A stretch of 42,897 bases of DNA from positions 1-42,897 of the forward strand of contig NZ_FNCO01000029.1 of the NCBI RefSeq assembly GCF_900100795.1. Reading direction: 5' to 3'. Under the pieces are notes generated by a model that saw only the letters and a program-made list of their open reading frames with translations, did not search any database and was not told the origin of the DNA. The position numbers and the translations under genes were made by a program. Origin of the DNA: Pseudomonas abietaniphila (lineage in GTDB: Bacteria; Pseudomonadota; Gammaproteobacteria; Pseudomonadales; Pseudomonadaceae). Below, in pieces: positions 25,294 through 33,488 of the stretch (the stretch's first letter is position 1; every line of letters starts with the position of its first letter).

Positions 25294-27441
25294 CTACGCT
25301 TGCAGGCTGAACAACGCCATCTCTGGCGCGTCGCTGATCCAGACCTGGCTGACCGACCACCCTGCACGCGCCGCCAGTTCAGTAAAAGACGCCACCGTGA
25401 ACTTGTGCGAGTTCTCAGTGTGCAGCCGCTCACCGGCAGCAAAGTGAAAGCGGTGGCCCGCAACGTTTACCACCTGCTCGACCTGACTCACCAGATGCAT
25501 TTCCATGCGCTCCCGTTCGGCATTCCAGAGTGCCAGATGATCAAATGCCCCAACGTTGAAGTCGGCACTCAGCTCGCGATTGATGCGCGTCAGCAGGTTC
25601 TTGTTGAAGCGTGCCGTGACGCCCTCGGCATCGTCATAGGCCGCAACGAGCGTGTGAGCGTCTTTGACCATGTCCACGCCGACGATGAAGTGAGCGTTCT
25701 TGCCCAGCACATCGTGTGCCGCATGAAGGAAGTCCACGGCCTGTTCGTGGGTGAAGTTACCGATGGTCGAGCCCGGAAAGAAACCGACGCGGGTGTGGCC
25801 ATCGGCTTCCTTGGGCAGGGTCAGTACGCGAGTGAAGTCGTCCACCTGTGGTGCAACCACCAGCGTCGGGTACTTCTTGCGTAACGACTGCGCCGCCTTG
25901 TTCAACGCAGTGGCGCTGATGTCGATCGGCACGTAAACGGCAATGTGCGGCGCGGCGTCCAGCACCAGTCGGGTTTTCTCGCTGGCGCCGCTGCCAAATT
26001 CCACTAGCGCGGCACCGTCGGGGATCGACGCGGCGATCTGATCCGCAATGCCTTTGAGCAAGCCGGTTTCAGCGCGGGTCGGGTAATACTCGGCGGTTTC
26101 GCAGATGGCCTCGAACAGGTCCGACCCCATCGCGTCGTAGAAATATTTCGGCGACAGCGTCTTGGTCGGTTCCGATAAACCTGCAACGACATCGCGGGCG
26201 AACTCGCTGTCGTTGGGATTCACCACGCCCGGTTGGCGGCTGTCACGGGCCAGGCGCAACCCGGCGACCATCCAGCGTTTTTCGGTCTGGAAGAAGTTGC
26301 GATAGGTCAGGCGGCAGTGATCAGGCGAGGTCACGCTGGCGCCACCGCGCAGCACCATCTGGTTGACCATGAATTTACCGTTGTACTCACCCACGGCACC
26401 GGCCGAAGGCTTGAAACCGGGGTAGGCGCTGTAGGCACTTTGTGTCCACTGCCAGGCCACATCATCGACCTGTTCCAGTAAACCGGCCCGGGCGGCGGCT
26501 TCCCATTCGGCCTCCGTCGGCAGGCGGGCGTCGGCCCACGTGGCGAACGCGGCGGCTTCGTAATAACTGATGTGCGTCACGGGACCTGCCGGGTCGATGG
26601 GCTCCAGTCCGCGCAGGCTCATGCGTTTCCAGCCGTTCTCGTCGTGTTGCCAGTACAGCGGCGCGTTCCAGCCGTTTTCCTGGACCATCGTCCAGCCTTC
26701 GGACAACCACAGAGCGGCGGTGTGATAACCGCCGTCTGCGATGAAGCTCAGCCATTCGCCATTGGTGACCAGCCGATCGCTGATTTCGAAGGATTGCAGG
26801 TACGTGGTATGTCGCGGGCCTTCATGATCGAACGCAAAGCCGTGGCCGTCGTGACCGATTTGCGTCAACCCGGCGCTCAATGGCTTGAACTGGCCGCGCC
26901 GTCCAGACGCATCTTCCGGCCAGTCGGGGCTATACGCGGGCTTGAGCGACGACAGGCTGAACAGGTGCAGGATGTCCATCAACAGCAGTTCCTGATGCTG
27001 CTCCTCGTGGGCGAGGCCCAGTTCGATCAGACTTGTGATCTCGTCGGACAACGGGGTCATCAGCAAGGCCGACATGTGTTCATCGACGTGTTTTCGATAG
27101 GCCATCACCTGATCGACGCCCGGACGGGTCATCAGCCCTCGTTGCGGGCGAGGGTGACGTGGGCCTACGGCTTCGTAATAGGAGTTGAAGAGGTAGCCGA
27201 AGGTCGGGTCGAACGGCGTGTAATCGGGGAGGTTGGGGGCCAGCAGGAAGGTTTCGAAAAACCAGGTAGTGTGCGCCATGTGCCATTTCGCCGGGCTGGC
27301 GTCGGGCATCGACTGCACCACCATGTCCTCGGCACTCAGTGGAGCAACCAGTTGTTCAGTGCGAGTACGCACGCCCTGATAGCGCTTGCACAGAGGATAC
27401 GTGGCGGATGTTTCGCGAAGCTGGCGTGAATGGCGCGTCAT
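25294..27441 (-). CDS. egtBD: EgtB-EgtD fusion: hercynine oxygenase plus histidine N-alpha-methyltransferase
   Basis: A single 715-residue chain joining two ergothioneine enzymes. Residues 1 to about 405 are EgtB: an N-terminal DinB-like domain with the iron ligands His57, His145 and His149 (MAHTTWFFETF and AHEEQHQELLLMD), then a formylglycine-enzyme-like domain (RLPTEAEWEAAARAG, VLRGGASVTSPDHCRLTYRNFF). Residues from about 414 are EgtD: ARDVVAGLSEPTKTLSPKYF, the SAM loop LVEFGSGASEKT, FFPGSTIGNFTHEQA, and the histidine-binding TENSHKF. EgtD trimethylates histidine to hercynine. EgtB then adds the sulfur of cysteine or gamma-glutamylcysteine with O2. ATG at 27441 has a GGAG. No stop, no ribosome site and no frame change lie at the junction. 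No EgtC or EgtE gene is nearby. The order B-D is the reverse of fungal Egt1 (D-B). Confidence 0.93.
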   Translation of the reverse strand: MTRHSRQLRETSATYPLCKRYQGVRTRTEQLVAPLSAEDMVVQSMPDASPAKWHMAHTTWFFETFLLAPNLPDYTPFDPTFGYLFNSYYEAVGPRHPRPQRGLMTRPGVDQVMAYRKHVDEHMSALLMTPLSDEITSLIELGLAHEEQHQELLLMDILHLFSLSSLKPAYSPDWPEDASGRRGQFKPLSAGLTQIGHDGHGFAFDHEGPRHTTYLQSFEISDRLVTNGEWLSFIADGGYHTAALWLSEGWTMVQENGWNAPLYWQHDENGWKRMSLRGLEPIDPAGPVTHISYYEAAAFATWADARLPTEAEWEAAARAGLLEQVDDVAWQWTQSAYSAYPGFKPSAGAVGEYNGKFMVNQMVLRGGASVTSPDHCRLTYRNFFQTEKRWMVAGLRLARDSRQPGVVNPNDSEFARDVVAGLSEPTKTLSPKYFYDAMGSDLFEAICETAEYYPTRAETGLLKGIADQIAASIPDGAALVEFGSGASEKTRLVLDAAPHIAVYVPIDISATALNKAAQSLRKKYPTLVVAPQVDDFTRVLTLPKEADGHTRVGFFPGSTIGNFTHEQAVDFLHAAHDVLGKNAHFIVGVDMVKDAHTLVAAYDDAEGVTARFNKNLLTRINRELSADFNVGAFDHLALWNAERERMEMHLVSQVEQVVNVAGHRFHFAAGERLHTENSHKFTVASFTELAARAGWSVSQVWISDAPEMALFSLQA

Positions 27442-27529
27442 CGGGTGTTCTCCGGATCTTGCCGGCGCCCGGTTGGCTGAGTCGGTGCAGCCAGGCGGTA
27501 CGGCTTTCCTGCGTTCTTCTCATGAGCGA

Positions 27530-27552
27530 GCCGCAACGGTGTTCGTTGCGGC
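27530..27552 (-). terminator. Hairpin downstream of the DUF427 gene
   Basis: GCCGCAAC (27530-27537), loop GGTGTTC, GTTGCGGC (27545-27552): a perfect 8-bp stem, 60 bp after the DUF427 stop in its direction of transcription and about 90 bp before the egtBD start. There is no T-tract. The rest of the 170-bp gap shows nothing but the egtBD ribosome site. Confidence 0.45.
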
Positions 27553-27611
27553 CCGGACGTCGTGTGGCAAAAACGATGGAGCGATGCAGCGAGGCGATGA
27601 CTGGAAAGGAC

Positions 27612-27968
27612 TCAGTGAATGTCCAGGGTCACCTTGTCCGGGTAGAACGCGACGTGGCCCTCGATTTCTTTCACTGAGGGATACGCCTCTTCATAGGTCC
27701 AGACGGCGTTTTCAGCGATTTGGCCGTTGGCGCTCAGGCTGAAGTAGCTGGCATCACCCTTGTAGGGGCAATGGGTTCGATGTTCGGTTCTTTCGTAATG
27801 TTCAATCGAAATATCCGAGCGGGGCACAGAAATGACTGGCGGATAGCTGGCTTCCTTCAGTTCCAGTGCCTTGTCGCTTTGCGCGACCTGGACGCCCTTG
27901 AACTGAACCGTGACCCGGCCGTTGAGTGGGGAAAGGGTAATGGGGTGATCGGGACCTGGAATTTTCAT
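27612..27968 (-). CDS. DUF427 domain protein
   Basis: 118-residue cytosolic protein of the DUF427 family. Characteristic segments are YPPVISVPRSDI and CPYKGDASYFSL, the C-x-Y-K-G-x-A-x-Y block that defines the family, followed by WTYEEAYPSVKEIEGHVAFYPDKV. No biochemical role is established to my knowledge. The ATG has AGGAT as a ribosome site. It is divergent from xdhC with 282 bp between. It could be cotranscribed with egtBD, but the hairpin at 27530 argues against that. Confidence 0.92.
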   Translation of the reverse strand: MKIPGPDHPITLSPLNGRVTVQFKGVQVAQSDKALELKEASYPPVISVPRSDISIEHYERTEHRTHCPYKGDASYFSLSANGQIAENAVWTYEEAYPSVKEIEGHVAFYPDKVTLDIH

Positions 27969-28250
27969 GACGATAATCCTGTGGCGAGGAATTCTGTTTT
28001 ACAGAAGAGACCGACAAGCCAATACCCGTCGGCACGTTGACACCGAAGAAGGAAAAGCAGTGTAGTAGGAAGCAATATGGATGAACGTATTTTTTTGCGT
28101 TGCTCCGTGCGGGGTGCCTGCGCGGGGTGAGTGAACGCTTGAACCTGAGGCGCTGCCGGCAGTCAGCAAGTAAACGCACCAATATGCTAGGCAGCGATGC
28201 CTTGCCGATTGAACAGTACCGTTTCAGCTCATGACTCAGTGGGGACATGC

Positions 28251-29423
28251 ATGAATGATCTATCCAGTTTGCTCGCGGCGCTCGATCAGGCGCAGGCCGG
28301 GCAGCAGGAAACAGTGATCGCCACGGTGGTCAAGGTCGAGGGTTCGGCTTACCGACGACCCGGTGCGCGGATGGTCATCGCGCAGGTGGGTGAAGCCACG
28401 GGCACCGTCAGTGGGGGTTGCCTGGAAAGTGACGTGAGCAAGAAGGCCTGGTGGTTGACGGCCAGTGGCAAGCCGTCGATTCGTGCGTACAGCACCGGCG
28501 AGGACGACGATGAACTGGAAGAAGCCGAGTTGAGTTTTGGCCTGGGCTGCAACGGCACGGTGCATATCCTTTTCGAACGCGTGCTGCCAGAAGGTGAAAG
28601 CCTGGTGGTAGACATACTGCGCGAGGTCAAGGCCAGCGGTCACGGCGCCGCGCTGGCGACGGTGATTGGTTCGCACAACGACCGGCAGGTCACGGTCGGT
28701 GAGCGGGTCGCATTGTCCCCGTCGAGCGGGTTGCGCACGCACATGCATGAACGCTGGCTGGCGCAGGCGATTGCCGAGGATCTGCGTGCGGTACTCAGTG
28801 CTCGTCGTTCTGCCACTCGAACGTATGAAGGGGCGGGCGGGGAGATCGAAGTGCTGCTGGAATACATTCCGGCGCCACGTCGGCTGGTGATTTTCGGGGC
28901 CGGTCATGACGCTTCTCCGTTGGTGAGCATGGCGCGCTTGCAGGGCTGGCACATCACGGTGATCGATGCCCGCCCGCATTTCGCCCGGGCTCAGCGGTTT
29001 CCCGAAGCAGACCGGGTTCTGGCGGCGCCGCTTCAAGCCTTGCCCGATCTCACCGCGATGGTGGCGGATGCCGCTGTGGTGGTGATGACCCATAGCCTCA
29101 CGCAGGATCGTCACTGGCTCGGTCAGGTCCTCAACGGTGCGCCGCGCTACATCGGGCAACTGGGGCCGCGCAGCCGCACCGAGCGGTTGCTCGATGAAAT
29201 GCCTGCTCAACTGCGCGAAGGCCAGGCGTTCTCCACCCTGCATTTCCCCGTCGGCCTGGACCTGGGCGGTGACACGCCGGACAGCGTGGCGTTGTCGATC
29301 CTGTCGGAGATCAATGCCGTGTTCAACGGCCGTGCGGGTGCCATGCTCAAGCACCGCGAGGCGAGCATTCATGCGGTGGACGTGAAGCTTGAGCAGGAGC
29401 CGGGGTTGCGGATGATCGGGTGA
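28251..29423 (+). CDS. XdhC/CoxI-family protein
   Basis: 390-residue cytosolic protein of the XdhC/CoxI family, which in other bacteria binds molybdenum cofactor and inserts or sulfurates it for xanthine or aldehyde dehydrogenases. The N-terminal domain has VVKVEGSAYRRPGARM and GTVSGGCLESDVSKKAW. The C-terminal XdhC_C Rossmann domain has RLVIFGAGHDASPLVSMARL and VVVMTHSLTQDRHWLGQVL, with YIGQLGPRSRTERLL. I start at ATG 28251 (GGGGA upstream) rather than 18 codons earlier. No molybdenum hydroxylase gene is in the window, so the client enzyme must be elsewhere. Confidence 0.93.
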   Translation: MNDLSSLLAALDQAQAGQQETVIATVVKVEGSAYRRPGARMVIAQVGEATGTVSGGCLESDVSKKAWWLTASGKPSIRAYSTGEDDDELEEAELSFGLGCNGTVHILFERVLPEGESLVVDILREVKASGHGAALATVIGSHNDRQVTVGERVALSPSSGLRTHMHERWLAQAIAEDLRAVLSARRSATRTYEGAGGEIEVLLEYIPAPRRLVIFGAGHDASPLVSMARLQGWHITVIDARPHFARAQRFPEADRVLAAPLQALPDLTAMVADAAVVVMTHSLTQDRHWLGQVLNGAPRYIGQLGPRSRTERLLDEMPAQLREGQAFSTLHFPVGLDLGGDTPDSVALSILSEINAVFNGRAGAMLKHREASIHAVDVKLEQEPGLRMIG

Positions 29424-29817
29424 GCCCGGCGACCGTTCGCTCGCAGGTCGCCCTCGAGCGATGTCAGCGTGCAGAATCTGTGGGGTGAGGTTGCTCACGG
29501 GCACTGAGTTTCAATCTTCGCAGGCCGGCTGGATGTTCCGGCCTCTTCGTCAGCACGCTGACTCCCACAGGTGATGTGTCTGATATCGCTTATGGGTATC
29601 GCTGACAGTCTGCTTGCTTTCGTCGTGGGCAAGCCAGGTTAGCAGCAGGGTTGCAGGTGAACTCCAGGCGCTGCAATTCCTTTGGCTACATCTAAACTCC
29701 CTCAAACGGATCCTCAGACACTCGACAAATAATGCCGAATCATCATCACGCGCGAGCGGCCGGTGAGTCATATCGTTCTGGTCACGGTCTCAGGACAGCA
29801 TCCATCAGGTCTGCTCG
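29424..29817. other. 394-bp intergenic region between xdhC and the efflux operon
   Basis: No gene seen. It holds a short hairpin GGCCGG/CCGGCC (29523-29543), about 100 bp after xdhC and possibly its terminator. Right after it comes a half REP unit ending ACTCCCACAGG (near 29563). The right third is less GC-rich and should hold the promoter of the MFS gene, but I cannot place clear -35/-10 boxes. Confidence 0.5.
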
Positions 29818-31497
29818 ATGAACGACAAGTACACGCCTCATAACTGGGCTCCTCATGAGCGGCCGACCATACCGGGTTCGCCTTCCACGCCGTTGCACTC
29901 GACGCCCAAGCGGCTGGCGTTTGCGATTGTCGGCGTCATCGTCGCGCTGACCGGCGGGTTGGGTAACGCGCTGGTGGTTGCCAACCTGCAATACCTGCAG
30001 GGCGCGCTGGGGGCCACGCAGGCAGAAATTGCCTGGCTGCCAGCCGCATACGTCATGACCAACGTCTCGATCAATCTGCTGCTGGTGAAATTTCGCCAGC
30101 AATACGGACTCCGTGCGTTTACCGAAGGCTTTCTGGTGCTGTATGCGTTGGTGACCTTCGCCCATCTGTTCGTCAATGACATTAATTCGGCCATCGCGGT
30201 ACGCGCGGCGCATGGCATGGTCGGTGCGGCCCTCAGTTCGTTGGGGCTGTATTACATGATTCAGGCGTTCCCGCAGAAGTGGCGGATGAAGGCCCTGGTG
30301 CTGGGGCTGGGGACTGCACAGTTGGCGACCCCGCTGGCACGGCTGGTCTCCGAAGACTTGCTGCAGATTGCCGAGTGGCGAGGGTTGTATCTGTTTGAGC
30401 TCGGCATGTGTTTGCTGTCGCTGGGGTGTGTGCTGGTCCTCAAACTGCCGCCGGGCGACCGCTTCAAGGCGTTCGAGAAGCTCGACTTCCTGACCTTTGC
30501 ATTGCTGTCCTCAGGCTTTGCGGCCCTGTGTGCGGCGTTGTCGCTGGGACGGATCGAGTGGTGGCTGGAAGAGCCCTGGATCGGCATGGCGCTGGCGTTT
30601 TCCATCGCGACGATCTGTGCAGGGCTGGCGATCGAACACAACCGCACGCGACCGCTGCTCATCACCCGCTGGCTGGGCAGCGGGCGGATGCTGAGGTTTG
30701 CCTTGAGTGTGCTGTTGACGCGCATTGTGCTGTCCGAGCAGGCAACGGGGGCCGTGGGTTTTTTACAGGGGCTGAACCAGGGCACGGAGCAGTTGCACAC
30801 TTTATATTTATTCATGTTGCTGGGCAGCGTCGCCGGGCTGTTGGTCAGCGCCATGACCATCGACCCGCAGCACCTGTTCAAACCCCTGATCATCTCGCTG
30901 GCGCTGATGGCCATCGGTTCCGGCATGGACAGCTTTTCCACCAGCCTGACCCGTCAGCCACAAATGTATTTCAGTCAGTTTTTGCTGGCGTTTGGCGGTA
31001 CGTTCTTTCTGGGTCCGACATTGGTACTGGGCATCAGCGGGGTGATCAGCAACCCGCGCAACATGGTGAGTTTCTCGGTGATGTTCGGGATCACCCAGAA
31101 CGTCGGCAGTTTGATCGGATCGGCCTTGCTGGGGACGTTTCAGGTCTGGCGCGAGAAGTTTCATTCGTCCTACCTCGTCGAGAACGTGACCTTGCTCAAC
31201 CCGCAGGTCCAGTCACGTTTGCAGAGTTCGAGCGGGTCGTTACTGTCAGCGATTGCTGACCCGACCTCACGCACCAGCCAGGGCATACGCACCCTGGCGA
31301 CGGCCGCGACCCGCGAGGCCAATACACTGGCCTACAACGACGTCTTCATGCTCATCGCATTGATCGCGGTCTTGACGATGATCTGGATCACCAGCCGTGC
31401 GACCTGGCTGTGGATCACCACAGAACCGGTGGCGCCGTTCACCCCGTCGGCACCTGCACCTTCCTCCGTTCCCTCTTCTGGCGCGCACTCTTCATGA
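29818..31497 (+). CDS. MFS efflux transporter, DHA2/EmrB type
   Basis: Inner-membrane proton-driven exporter, 559 residues, with about 14 hydrophobic segments from residue 33 to 525, the count of the DHA2 (EmrB/QacA) family. GALGATQAEIAWLPAAYVMTNVSI matches the start of EmrB-like proteins, with helix 2 following a conserved W-x-x-x-A-Y. A 32-residue Pro-rich cytosolic N-terminus and a Pro/Ser tail flank the core. The 4-bp ATGA overlap with the next gene couples it to a membrane-fusion protein. Together they would form the inner part of an EmrAB-TolC-type pump. No outer-membrane channel gene is adjacent. The substrate is unknown. The ATG follows AGGT. Confidence 0.92.
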   Translation: MNDKYTPHNWAPHERPTIPGSPSTPLHSTPKRLAFAIVGVIVALTGGLGNALVVANLQYLQGALGATQAEIAWLPAAYVMTNVSINLLLVKFRQQYGLRAFTEGFLVLYALVTFAHLFVNDINSAIAVRAAHGMVGAALSSLGLYYMIQAFPQKWRMKALVLGLGTAQLATPLARLVSEDLLQIAEWRGLYLFELGMCLLSLGCVLVLKLPPGDRFKAFEKLDFLTFALLSSGFAALCAALSLGRIEWWLEEPWIGMALAFSIATICAGLAIEHNRTRPLLITRWLGSGRMLRFALSVLLTRIVLSEQATGAVGFLQGLNQGTEQLHTLYLFMLLGSVAGLLVSAMTIDPQHLFKPLIISLALMAIGSGMDSFSTSLTRQPQMYFSQFLLAFGGTFFLGPTLVLGISGVISNPRNMVSFSVMFGITQNVGSLIGSALLGTFQVWREKFHSSYLVENVTLLNPQVQSRLQSSSGSLLSAIADPTSRTSQGIRTLATAATREANTLAYNDVFMLIALIAVLTMIWITSRATWLWITTEPVAPFTPSAPAPSSVPSSGAHSS

Positions 31498-32705
31498 CAG
31501 AACCCGGCAATCCTTCGGACAAACCTTCAGGCGATGCGCCCGGCAACTCCGCAACCCAATCGGCACCGACCACCGGGCCGGCGCCTGCTCCCGCGGTGAT
31601 GCCCGCCACCACGCAACCGCGCTCGGCACGCATTCGTCTGGTGTCGTCGATCCTGTTTGGCGGCGTCGCGCTGGCGGGCGTGTTGATCGTGCTGTACGCC
31701 TGGCAACTGCCACCGTTCAGCAGCCCCATCGAAAGCACGGAAAACGCGCAGGTGAGGGGGCAGACCACGATCATTTCGCCGCAACTGAGCGGCTACGTTT
31801 ATGAAGTGCCAGTGCAGGATTTTCAGTGGGTGAAGGCGGGTGACCTGCTGGTGCGCATCGACGACCGGATGTATCAACAGCATCTGGATCAGGGGCTTGC
31901 GCAACTGGGGATTCAAAAGGCCGCGCTGGAGAACAACCTGCAGCAGCGGCGCAGTGCCGAAGCCACCATCGCGCAGCGTCAGGCGACTGTTGCAAACGCC
32001 GAGGCGCAGAGCCAGAAGGCGGCGGCGGACCTGCGCCGCAGCAACGCGCTGGTGACCGATGGCTCGGTGTCGAAAAGCGAACTGGACGTGACCCGCGCGG
32101 CAGATGCGCAGGCGCGTGCAGCGCTGGCTGAAGCCAAGGCAACGCTTGAAATAGCCCGGCAAGATTTGCAAACGGTGATCGTCAATCGAGGCTCGCTGGA
32201 GGCGTCGGTCAAAAATGCCGAAGCCGCCATCGAACTGGCGCGCATCGACCTGACCAACACCCGCATCACTGCACCTCGTGACGGTCAGTTGGGGCAGATC
32301 GGTACGCGACTGGGCGCTTACGTGAACTCGGGTGCGCAGTTGATGGGGCTGGTGCCGCGTCCGCGCTGGATCATCGCCAACATGAAGGAAACGCAGATGG
32401 CCAATGTGCGTCTGGGGCAGCCAGTGTCGTTCACTGTGGATGCCCTGGAGAACCGCAAGATGCGTGGACGTGTGCAGCGGATCTCACCGGCGGCGGGGTC
32501 GGAGTTCAGCTTGTTGCCCGCTGACAACGCGACGGGCAACTTCGTGAAGATTGCCCAGCGGATTCCCGTGCGTATCACGGTGGACGGCGATCAGGATGAT
32601 CTGGCGCGTTTGCGTCCGGGCATGTCGGTGGTGGTCAGTATCGACACCAGTCAGGACGGCCCGATTCCGCCGGATCCGGTGGATGGGTCGGTTGAGCAGC
32701 CGTAA
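31494..32705 (+). CDS. HlyD/EmrA-family periplasmic adaptor
   Basis: Membrane-fusion protein that bridges the inner-membrane exporter to an outer-membrane channel, 403 residues from ATG 31494, which overlaps the MFS stop. A cytosolic Pro/Ala-rich N-terminus of about 45 residues is followed by one membrane segment (SSILFGGVALAGVLIVLYAW), a biotinyl-lipoyl-like half (VRGQTTIISPQLSGYVYEVP), a long Ala/Gln-rich coiled-coil hairpin (residues about 125-240), and the EmrA-type barrel with PRPRWIIANMKETQMANVRL and PVRITVDGDQ. All parts are present, so it looks functional. After the stop, CCTGCC/GGCAGG (32714-32733) could form a weak hairpin. Confidence 0.93.
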   Translation: MTEPGNPSDKPSGDAPGNSATQSAPTTGPAPAPAVMPATTQPRSARIRLVSSILFGGVALAGVLIVLYAWQLPPFSSPIESTENAQVRGQTTIISPQLSGYVYEVPVQDFQWVKAGDLLVRIDDRMYQQHLDQGLAQLGIQKAALENNLQQRRSAEATIAQRQATVANAEAQSQKAAADLRRSNALVTDGSVSKSELDVTRAADAQARAALAEAKATLEIARQDLQTVIVNRGSLEASVKNAEAAIELARIDLTNTRITAPRDGQLGQIGTRLGAYVNSGAQLMGLVPRPRWIIANMKETQMANVRLGQPVSFTVDALENRKMRGRVQRISPAAGSEFSLLPADNATGNFVKIAQRIPVRITVDGDQDDLARLRPGMSVVVSIDTSQDGPIPPDPVDGSVEQP

Positions 32706-32783
32706 ACAGTTGGCCTGCCTCGTGCTTGGCAGGGATAGGTGTTTCGACGCGCGAGGCATGAAGTACAAAAGCAGAAGTCATTT

Positions 32784-32887
32784 GATCGTTCCCGCGCTCC
32801 GCGTGATAACGCAGGGACTGACGCTCTGCGTCAGCGTGGACGCGGAGCGTCCTGACAGGCATTCCCACGCAGAGCGTTGGAACGATC
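32784..32887. repeat. Imperfect palindromic repeat (GATCGTTCC...GGAACGATC)
   Basis: A roughly 104-bp stretch bounded by GATCGTTCC and GGAACGATC that folds back on itself through GCTCCGCGT, CGCTCTGCGTCAGCG, GACGCGGAGCGTCC and ACGCAGAGCG. I know this type (GATCGTTCCCACGCTCTGCG) as a frequent intergenic repeat in fluorescent pseudomonads, although I recall no formal name. It lies in the 448-bp gap between the adaptor gene and the DUF2790 gene. The rest of that gap (32888-33153) shows no gene. Confidence 0.75.
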
Positions 32888-33153
32888 CCGGGTATCGGCT
32901 TCTGCCGTCAGGCAGAACCAAATGATCAGCCCCCCCAAAATGGCAGAGGTACCGAGCGCCTCTAGCGCCGACCGTAAGCCAACCCAGCACACGCCTTTGT
33001 ATCGCACTGTATCCACACCCCCCTGCGACACGTAGCGATGCCATTGACCGCTTTGCGGACACATCCGCGATACCTCCAGACCGTTCAATAGGCGCCATCG
33101 AGGAACAACGCCTCGGCCCATTTGAACCATCAGCCATCGCTCTGGAGATCGCC

Positions 33154-33414
33154 ATGAACTGGAAAAATCTTTCAATCGCCACCCTGTTTGCCGCCCTCAG
33201 CCTGGGCGCTCTGTCCGCTCAAGCGCAGGACTCCGTGAAGTCTGAAACCTACACATACGGTACCCATCTGGACATCAAGAAAGTGATCTCGTCCAAAGAA
33301 GGCACCACCCCCGCCTGCAGTGTTGTGACCTCGCAACTGACCTACCTGGATTCGACGGACCAGGTCCACGTCCTCGACTACCTGAGCATGTCGGACGGCT
33401 GCCACGACAACTGA
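33154..33414 (+). CDS. DUF2790 secreted protein
   Basis: 86 residues with a clear Sec signal peptide (MNWKNLSIATLFAALSLGAL, cleaved near SAQA-QD). The mature part carries the DUF2790 pattern: YTYGTHLDIKKVISSKE, then PACSVVTSQLTYLDS and a terminal SDGCHDN. Two Cys in the mature part could form a disulfide. The family is largely confined to Pseudomonas, often in several copies per genome, and has no established function that I know. The ATG follows TGGAGA. It ends at a good terminator and precedes a thioredoxin-fusion gene. Confidence 0.93.
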   Translation: MNWKNLSIATLFAALSLGALSAQAQDSVKSETYTYGTHLDIKKVISSKEGTTPACSVVTSQLTYLDSTDQVHVLDYLSMSDGCHDN

Positions 33415-33442
33415 GTCGTCCCTTCAAGACGCCGGTTTCCAA

Positions 33443-33470
33443 GGGGCGAGGTTAACGCTCGCGCCTTTTC
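33443..33470 (+). terminator. Rho-independent terminator after DUF2790
   Basis: GGGGCGAG, 7-nt loop, CTCGCGCC (one mismatch) followed directly by TTTTC, 29 bp after the DUF2790 stop. This is the only hairpin with a T-run I found in this part of the window. It ends 18 bp before the next gene's start, so that gene is either fed by read-through or has a promoter overlapping the terminator. Confidence 0.6.
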
Positions 33471-33488
33471 TGATTGCAGGTAATGCGT

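Noticed and set aside
26190..26240. Frameshift or missed gene boundary between EgtB and EgtD
   Set aside because: The frame is continuous, no stop occurs, and the possible GTG start lacks a ribosome site. A true fusion is the simpler reading.
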